Assembly (NCBI GenBank): GCA_018824925.1
Contig: JAHJFH010000049.1
Location: 1 to 11,196 of the forward strand
Direction of reading: 5' to 3'
Source of the DNA: Thermoplasmatota archaeon
GTDB lineage: Archaea; Thermoplasmatota; E2; DHVEG-1
Length of the DNA: 11,196 nucleotides
The translations under genes and the position numbers were made by a program. Positions within the stretch are counted from its first letter, which is position 1. The number at the start of each line of letters is the position of its first letter. Positions 6,375 through 11,196 of the stretch are shown one piece after another. The notes beneath the pieces are model-generated. The model was not told where the DNA came from and searched no databases. It saw nothing but the letters and a program-made list of their open reading frames with translations.

Positions 6375-7751
6375 TCAATTCTTTAATCCAAAATAATAAC
6401 TAAGTATTGGTAGCAACCATAATCTCTCAATCAAGAAACCGCAATAAAACAAGGGTTTATTAAAGATTTTTTTACCCCCTTCAAAATTGCATTTCAACAA
6501 AAATGCATCCCAACTTTTTCCCTGAGTAAAACCACCAACATACAGATGACCGCCATATGCCATAATCGAATCTGCCACCCCCCATGTATCTCCCGAAGGC
6601 CAGGTTTTAACCCAAGAAAGATTTCCCCCTACATCATATTTTAAAACAAGAGCTTTCGCTACATTCCCACAACCTGATTGCAATAATTGACCTGCAACAT
6701 GTATATCACCACAGATAAAGAGGTGATCATCAACAACCGTGATCCCGAGTCCATACTGACGGTCCTCCTCACCCCATAATCGATACCATTCCATCGTCTC
6801 ATCTTGAAGGCTATATTTCAGCACTACAACATAACTTGGTTTATCAAAACTTTCTGTATACCCTGTAATATACACATAATCATTAGATGCCTTAATTCCT
6901 AAACCAACATCCCAGGAGTCACCCCCCCACGTATCGATTAAAACAAGATCACTAGTTGGTTCAGAAATATTATACTTCAACAACAACACCTCATGCGTAA
7001 GTATACCACTTTTATTCACATGCGTCGTGCCAGTCAGATATACCCCATTACCGTGTTCTACTAATCCATAACTATTGGCAGCACCTTCAGTGGGTTCCCA
7101 CGTTTTACACCATAATTTAGTGCCATTAAGATCAAATTTCCATAAAGCAGCGCTAAAATTAATATCACCCGAAATATAAAGATAACCATCACGCGCTACC
7201 ACTCCATATGCGCCACTGATTTTTTCAAAAATCATACTCGTTATTAACTCCCCATTTCTAGTATATTTCAACAAAAAAGCATCACTAGGCGCCGACGCTA
7301 CACTACAAGAACCAACCACATACACATGACCATCATAAAACGTTATTGCATGGGGAGACGTCCAGGCTGTTTCCTGATAAATCTCCTCTGCACTCCATAT
7401 TCTATTCCAATATAAAATTCCATAATTTCCAGCATATTTCAGTAAAAAAACTCGTTGTGTACCATAGCTTAACGTAAGTCCAGCAAGGTAGATATGCCCT
7501 TTATCTTCATCAACCGTTATTCCTCTAACATCCTGTTCTGCATTATCCCTTCCCCAGGTTTTTACCCATATGGGATTAATTTTATTGGAATCGCTTAAAA
7601 ATATTGAGTTATCATTGCTTAAATTATTATGAATTGAATCTATATTCTTAACACCATTATCATGATATAGGTTATCAGTAACACCAGTAACAGGGATAGT
7701 CATCACAACCAACAGCATGCCAAGTAAAATACCTACTACTTTCGTTTTCAT
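6375..7751 (-). CDS. Exported seven-repeat beta-propeller-like protein
   Basis: Predicted exported or surface protein of 458 residues. I chose ATG 7751: it is preceded by a GGGGGG run and begins directly with a signal peptide (basic MKTK, hydrophobic VVGILLGMLLVVMTIPVTGV, cleavage near 24-26). The frame is open 31 codons further upstream to 7844, but that would bury the signal. The body has about seven repeats of 45-60 residues with the pattern W(v/c)KTWG...GI...(h/y)(l/v)Y(i/v)(t/a)G...FLLKY. Clear copies start near 62, 119, 173, 214, 273, 324 and 380, matching the SBBP/beta-propeller repeats of archaeal secreted proteins. No catalytic residues are apparent; binding or structural roles are likely. 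The C-terminal 30 residues form a hydrophobic tail (NKPLFYCGFLIERLWLLPIL..., ending FGLKN) that could be a membrane anchor or sorting signal. Monocistronic, with its own terminator, and divergent from the NosD-like gene. Confidence 0.88.
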   Translation of the reverse strand: MKTKVVGILLGMLLVVMTIPVTGVTDNLYHDNGVKNIDSIHNNLSNDNSIFLSDSNKINPIWVKTWGRDNAEQDVRGITVDEDKGHIYLAGLTLSYGTQRVFLLKYAGNYGILYWNRIWSAEEIYQETAWTSPHAITFYDGHVYVVGSCSVASAPSDAFLLKYTRNGELITSMIFEKISGAYGVVARDGYLYISGDINFSAALWKFDLNGTKLWCKTWEPTEGAANSYGLVEHGNGVYLTGTTHVNKSGILTHEVLLLKYNISEPTSDLVLIDTWGGDSWDVGLGIKASNDYVYITGYTESFDKPSYVVVLKYSLQDETMEWYRLWGEEDRQYGLGITVVDDHLFICGDIHVAGQLLQSGCGNVAKALVLKYDVGGNLSWVKTWPSGDTWGVADSIMAYGGHLYVGGFTQGKSWDAFLLKCNFEGGKKIFNKPLFYCGFLIERLWLLPILSYYFGLKN

Positions 7752-7801
7752 AATTGATGTTCCCCCCATCAAATAATCTATAGTGATAATCCGCTCAAAC
7801 C

Positions 7802-7810
7802 ATTTAAAAA
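7802..7810 (-). promoter_or_regulatory. TATA-box candidate for the beta-propeller gene
   Basis: TTTTTAAAT on the minus strand lies 51-59 nt before ATG 7751, nearly the same spacing as the element before the metabolic operon. It would give a leader of about 25-30 nt containing the G-run ribosome binding site. A second candidate, ATTTTATAG (7879-7871), would start transcription near 7850 and leave a leader of about 100 nt. Confidence 0.35.
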
Positions 7811-8238
7811 TTATCCTCCACCTAGAAGAACCCATGTAGCACATAAATGATTTCTACAAATCATGTTTTTACTATAAAATAATTAAGCCCCTCCCCTCAA
7901 CAATCAAAAACATAAATCTGTAACTACATAATGGAAACCACAAAACCACTTAGCACCATCCCATCTATGTGAGAGAGCATCTTTTTTTTATACCATCATT
8001 CTCAATCATACTACAAAAACCATATTCCTACATCAACACACCACAAAAAGCATACTCACAACCAATTTACTTAATAATTTTTCCAAAACATAACCAAATC
8101 TATTACGTCAAGGAAAATACATTGAGTGATTCAATGCTAAGAGCAATATCAGGATTTGAACAACACCTAGACTTAAGCCTTCGCGAACAAAACAAATAAG
8201 TCTTCATTATGCAAAATATCACACAAGCCTTTGAATAA

Positions 8239-8276
8239 TAGGTTAAATGTACTGAACCTAGAATCGATAATAGGTT
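8239..8276. promoter_or_regulatory. Three TAGGTT hexamers at exact 16-bp spacing, alternating orientation
   Basis: TAGGTT (8239-8244), AACCTA (its reverse complement, 8255-8260) and TAGGTT (8271-8276) begin exactly 16 bp apart. The outer two belong to an 11-bp direct repeat, ATAATAGGTTA (8235-8245 and 8267-8277). They lie 115-152 bp upstream of the NosD-like start. The regular alternation suggests a multimeric regulator-binding site; no regulator can be named. Confidence 0.35.
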
Positions 8277-8354
8277 ACTTACACATGATACAAATTATAA
8301 CCATTAAACGGAAAAAAAATATGGAACATCACAAAAATAATAAATATCATATGC

Positions 8355-8364
8355 TATATATTTA
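8355..8364 (+). promoter_or_regulatory. TATA-box candidate for the NosD-like gene
   Basis: TATATATTTA lies 27-36 nt before ATG 8391. If used, transcription would start around 8384, inside or next to the GGGGAGG ribosome binding site (8379-8385), which is awkward. The A/T-rich stretch at about 8330-8347 is an alternative that fits the 50-nt spacing of the other genes. Confidence 0.3.
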
Positions 8365-8390
8365 TGTTAAATCATATCGGGGAGGCAAAT

Positions 8391-9569
8391 ATGAAAAGAA
8401 ACCTTGTAATTCTAACCATAATCATACTTTTACTGTCAAGCCATGTGGTAGCACTTCCTAGTACCTTGAATAAAGACAAGAGTCTTACTCCTCTGAGCAC
8501 AACATTGTATGTGGGAGGAACCGGTCCGGGAAATTACTCAACCATTCAAGAAGCACTAGATAATACCACCAATGGTGACACAGTTTTTGTATACGGCGGC
8601 TATTACTTTGAAAACATCACCATAAACACCTCTATACAGGTGTTAGGTGAAAACCAAAAAACCACGGTCATCGATGCGCAAGAACACGGCCCGGTAGTAA
8701 CTATTCTTGCTGACAATGTAACCCTCTATAATTTCAGTATACAAAATGCCTGTGAACCATTGTTTACCATGGAAAATGGAATCAATGTACGATCCCATAA
8801 TAATACGATAAAACACAATATAATTGGTCCAAAAAATTCTGCTGGACTAATTTTATATAATTCACATAATAACACGATTACACGAAACACGTTTTACTAC
8901 AATCGAGATGCAATAACCCTTTCCGGTTCCACCAACAATACAATACTTGAGAACCAAATAGGTTTTTCTGACGTAGCAGGTATTAACATTTGGGATTCAA
9001 ATGATAATCAAATTATACGCAATAATTTTATGTTCAATATGATCAACACACTGATTTCTGGAAACACCTTTGAATTAATCAATAACAGCTGGGACGGAAA
9101 TTACTGGTCAATTCCTCTCTATCACGTAAAACGGCTTCCTGTGTTCATATTTCCCCTAAAAATTGCATTCCAATATGATAAAAATCCTGCGACACACCCA
9201 AATGGCAAGCTCGAAATAAGTACCTATACTGCAAATAACACACTCCTTCGTTTACGAGGGCGAGTAAGTGAGTTATTTAATACCTCATCATGGAATGGAG
9301 TTGGATTAAAAATTGGGCGAATATCCTCATTAGGCATTATTGTAAACGAATCTTTTGGTGAAAGCTTAAGGATTTTTGGTGCACATGAATTCGAGATGTG
9401 GTCTGGAAGAATACAGGGACATACCGAAATACTTATAGAAAACGCACTAGGCATCTTCAACCGTCCACAAATGAATCTACTGAAGAATCTCCCCCCAAGA
9501 ATCTATATTCTCTGTTTTGCTGAAAAACTCACCGAAACCTATTATTCATATTGGTTCTCATGGGAATAA
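8391..9569 (+). CDS. Exported NosD-type right-handed beta-helix protein
   Basis: Surface or secreted protein of 392 residues. ATG 8391 is chosen over the in-frame ATG at 8364: GGGGAGG stands 5 nt upstream and the signal peptide begins at once (MKRN, then a hydrophobic stretch to about Ala21). LYVGGTGPGNYSTIQEALDN (39-58) and DTVFVYGGYY are the standard opening of archaeal NosD/PbH1 proteins. Residues 75-230 carry beta-helix rungs rich in Asn (HNNTIKHN, HNNTITRN, TNNTILEN, NDNQIIRN). The helix ends with the NNSWDGNYW closure at 231-239. A distinct, unrecognised domain fills 270-392 without Asn ladders. About a dozen N-x-S/T sequons suggest heavy N-glycosylation. The family usually binds or cleaves carbohydrate or serves as a surface scaffold; no catalytic residues can be assigned. 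It stands alone, divergent from the propeller gene. Confidence 0.9.
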   Translation: MKRNLVILTIIILLLSSHVVALPSTLNKDKSLTPLSTTLYVGGTGPGNYSTIQEALDNTTNGDTVFVYGGYYFENITINTSIQVLGENQKTTVIDAQEHGPVVTILADNVTLYNFSIQNACEPLFTMENGINVRSHNNTIKHNIIGPKNSAGLILYNSHNNTITRNTFYYNRDAITLSGSTNNTILENQIGFSDVAGINIWDSNDNQIIRNNFMFNMINTLISGNTFELINNSWDGNYWSIPLYHVKRLPVFIFPLKIAFQYDKNPATHPNGKLEISTYTANNTLLRLRGRVSELFNTSSWNGVGLKIGRISSLGIIVNESFGESLRIFGAHEFEMWSGRIQGHTEILIENALGIFNRPQMNLLKNLPPRIYILCFAEKLTETYYSYWFSWE

Positions 9570-9703
9570 AATATACCACCCCCCCATTTCTTCATGGTCA
9601 TTAAGTACTAGGGACCACTTTTTAACATGATCCATAAGAAAATATGTCTTATTTGCATGAGACGTAACCACTCTTATTTGTCCTCATAATCTTGTTCTTT
9701 TAG

Positions 9704-9836
9704 GTAATGGTTATCGAGCCCCCACCACATACTCCTCATCAGATGCATCAGACTCGACGGGCAGCCCATACAACAACCCAACAATTACCACCACGAGTAC
9801 TCAAGAATCAATGATTTTCTGCACAATAACCATTAC
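9704..9836. repeat. 11-bp inverted repeat with 111-bp spacer
   Basis: GTAATGGTTAT (9704-9714) and its exact reverse complement ATAACCATTAC (9826-9836) flank 111 bp. A perfect 11-bp match in such a short spacer is not expected often, but no transposase, target-site duplication or known element goes with it. Confidence 0.3.
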
Positions 9837-9875
9837 TTGTAGAGATGTAAAAAAAACAATAGTGACTGGAAGTAT

Positions 9876-9909
9876 GTTAAATAAAATAAAGGGAAGAGGA
9901 ATTCCTCTT
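9876..9909 (-). terminator. Palindrome and T-rich terminator of the PKD gene
   Basis: AAGAGGAATTCCTCTT (9894-9909) is a perfect 16-bp palindrome that touches the TAA stop of the PKD gene. On the minus strand it is followed by a T-rich stretch (CCCTTTATTTTATTT) and, 37 nt further, by a run of eight T (9856-9849). No T-run follows it on the plus strand, so it serves only the minus-strand gene. No clear terminator was found for the NosD-like gene. Confidence 0.5.
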
Positions 9910-11196
9910 ATCCACCACCGGGGATTATATTAATAAAGAATAAAAATACAAACCCGTCTTGTATGCGGCTACTAACACCATCATCACCATATTCTACCGT
10001 TGCTATAACCTCAGTTGGTCCCAAACCACAGATAAACCCAGAGGTAATCGTCGCTGTTCCACCAGCAGGAACCATAAAACCAGATCCCTCATGTGATTTC
10101 CCAATAAAGGCACCACCATTGAGTTCGATATGCCATATAACATCGGTTGCATCAAGGGCACCACTATTTTTTACTGGCACCTCTAACCGGAACAACCCAC
10201 TACGCATGGGTCGTACCTCCAGAATCGGGCCTTGTATAACCTCAAACTGTTTTGGATCAGACCATCCCGTTTCACTGTTTCCATCCGATGCCTTCACCCG
10301 AACAGTGAACATACCCGCATCAACCCATGTATACTCAGCGGTTACACTGGTTCCTGAGGCAACGGGACCAACCCAGCCACTCTCATTGCCATCTCCCCAA
10401 TCAAACAAATAAGAGATTGTTTCACCCTCTGGATCGGTTGTTACTGCGGAAAAGGTATATGCCACACCAGCTACCCCATCATCTGGACCAGCAACCGGAC
10501 CTGGTGTCTCAGGAGGTAGATTAAACGATAACTCACCAATCCAGGTACCCCACCGATTTTCACCACTACTATTATGCGTATGCGCATATTCCTGAATCGT
10601 CCAAAACGTCTGACTTACAGGATCTAACGAACACAGACTATAATCACCCCAGCGATTCCGACCATACCCATCAACAAGATTATAGGTAGCCTCCCCCTCC
10701 TTAAGCAAAATCGGAGACGCCATCACACCCGGTGGATCAGAAGCCAACCGACCCGTATAATATGCAGCCGCATATTGACTTGCACAAGACCCCGAAAAAC
10801 CCATAATCACATCACCACCAGCATTCACCATAATAGTGGGAAAGAAATAGTACCTAACTGAATCACTAATTGTCCCATAATCAGCAAGGGAAAGATCAGG
10901 AACATCGATTTTATACCAGCGCGCTGCGGCCCGTCCACCCACGTTGATACAATGTGCCGTCCAGATATACCCATCGCGATACACCGCATTCATCAAACGA
11001 TGCCCCACCGTATCCAAGGGAATAGAACTCCCTAACGCTGGTGCATCAGGCGGCTCCGAATGACTCGGAATAGGAACCACACATATTTCTGTTAAAACAG
11101 GCGTGGTAAGCAGGTTTGTCAAACGACGCACGCGAATACCAGTTGACGACATACGAGACACAAAATACTCACCCCCCGAGGAACCAAAGGTATGCA
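9908..11196 (-). CDS. Secreted protein with PKD and CARDB-like domains (5' part beyond window)
   Basis: Only the C-terminal 428 residues are visible; the frame is open through the right edge (HTFGSSGGEYFVSR before the internal Met at 11161), so the true start and signal peptide lie outside. Residue numbers here count from that Met. Residues 1-215 form a beta-rich region with AVYRDGYIWTAH, FPTIMVNAGGDVIMGFSGS and NRWGDYS...FWTIQEYA...NRWGTWIGE. I know these motifs from large secreted bacterial and archaeal proteins with propeller-like folds but no defined activity. A PKD domain follows at about 218-310 (YLFDWGDGNESGW, YTWVDAGMFTVRVKASDG). Then comes a CARDB/DUF11-like beta-sandwich at 311-405 (VPVKNSGALDATDVIWHIEL). 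The protein ends in a short hydrophobic GFVFLFFINIIPGGG. It is probably a surface-attached adhesin or enzyme scaffold. PKD and CARDB modules mediate protein or polysaccharide contacts. Followed by a palindromic terminator. Confidence 0.88.
   Translation of the reverse strand, partial: HTFGSSGGEYFVSRMSSTGIRVRRLTNLLTTPVLTEICVVPIPSHSEPPDAPALGSSIPLDTVGHRLMNAVYRDGYIWTAHCINVGGRAAARWYKIDVPDLSLADYGTISDSVRYYFFPTIMVNAGGDVIMGFSGSCASQYAAAYYTGRLASDPPGVMASPILLKEGEATYNLVDGYGRNRWGDYSLCSLDPVSQTFWTIQEYAHTHNSSGENRWGTWIGELSFNLPPETPGPVAGPDDGVAGVAYTFSAVTTDPEGETISYLFDWGDGNESGWVGPVASGTSVTAEYTWVDAGMFTVRVKASDGNSETGWSDPKQFEVIQGPILEVRPMRSGLFRLEVPVKNSGALDATDVIWHIELNGGAFIGKSHEGSGFMVPAGGTATITSGFICGLGPTEVIATVEYGDDGVSSRIQDGFVFLFFINIIPGGG

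Larger units (their letters stand above)
7811..8390. other. Divergent intergenic region without a convincing gene
   Basis: About 580 A/T-rich bases between two divergent genes for exported proteins. The plus strand is open from GTG 7969 to 8199 (76 codons). There is no ribosome binding site and the first half is of odd composition, but the end (YYVKENTLSDSMLRAISGF, then EQHLDLSLREQNK) looks protein-like and could be the tail of a lost gene; I do not recognise it. The rest holds TATA-like elements for both neighbours and the TAGGTT motif cluster at 8239-8276. Confidence 0.4.
9661..9930 (+). pseudogene. Possible remnant of a surface-protein Ig-like domain
   Basis: A 90-codon stretch is open on the plus strand from just after the TGA at 9658 to the TAA at 9931, with no start codon or ribosome binding site. 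Its middle part, TYSSSDASDSTGSPYNNPTI followed by TTTSTQESMIFCTITI, resembles the beginning of Ig-like domains common in exported proteins of this kind of archaeon (pattern nPSPanGSTgVPxNNPTItvtvsDpxGDxMtVTi). The resemblance is by eye and low-complexity sequence can mimic it. It overlaps the end of the convergent PKD gene by 23 nt. Confidence 0.25.

Noticed and set aside
7752..7844. Upstream extension of the propeller protein by 31 codons
   Set aside because: It would place charged and aromatic residues before an otherwise typical signal peptide; the G-rich RBS fits ATG 7751.
7969..8199. 76-codon plus-strand reading frame as a real small gene
   Set aside because: GTG start without an RBS, odd N-terminal composition and no recognised family. 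Its protein-like end is noted only as a possible remnant.
8364..8390. Upstream ATG for the NosD-like protein
   Set aside because: It lies at the edge of the TATA-like stretch with no RBS, while ATG 8391 has GGGGAGG 5 nt before it and starts the signal peptide.
9963..10412. 149-codon plus-strand reading frame
   Set aside because: Antisense shadow of the PKD/CARDB gene, which has clear domain motifs; the plus frame has none and no RBS.
1..11196. CRISPR arrays, tRNA or rRNA genes, transposases
   Set aside because: No regularly spaced long repeats, no tRNA cloverleaf or rRNA stretches and no transposase-like frame were found on either strand by eye.

Overview
The window looks archaeal, most likely from a Thermoplasmatota-type lineage; that placement is inferred from gene content, not proven. 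Support: a tungsten aldehyde:ferredoxin oxidoreductase of Pyrococcus type, a compact homoserine dehydrogenase without an ACT domain, TATA-box-like elements about 50 nt upstream of starts followed by good Shine-Dalgarno sequences, T-run terminators, and a set of exported beta-helix, beta-propeller and PKD proteins. No tRNA, rRNA, CRISPR array or intact insertion sequence was seen.

Region 1 (1-5330, minus strand) is a tight four-gene operon. In transcription order: an unrecognised 424-residue protein, homoserine dehydrogenase, a tungsten aldehyde:ferredoxin oxidoreductase (AOR), and an aspartate-type aminotransferase cut by the left edge. Gaps are 2, 32 and 55 nt. One TATA-like element and a strong ribosome binding site precede the first gene. 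Read as a pathway, the three recognised enzymes could link oxaloacetate, aspartate, aspartate semialdehyde and homoserine, with the AOR taking the place of aspartokinase plus semialdehyde dehydrogenase. This is the most interesting hypothesis in the window, and it is an inference.

Region 2 (about 5400-6260, minus strand) is a decayed toxin-antitoxin module of the MNT/HEPN type. An HTH-nucleotidyltransferase gene can be read in one unbroken frame from 6189 to 5638 with three internal stop codons. Its TGA overlaps the ATG of a HEPN-like gene by four bases, and that gene also carries several in-frame stops. An inverted repeat upstream may be the old operator.

Region 3 (6348-9569) holds two divergently transcribed genes for exported proteins: a seven-repeat beta-propeller-like protein on the minus strand and a NosD-type beta-helix protein on the plus strand. 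The roughly 580-base gap between them contains TATA-like elements, a regularly spaced triple hexamer motif and no convincing gene.

Region 4 (9570-11196) has a convergent spacer with a possible remnant of a surface-protein Ig-like domain and a palindromic terminator. It is followed by the 3' part of a large secreted protein with PKD and CARDB-like domains that runs off the right edge on the minus strand.
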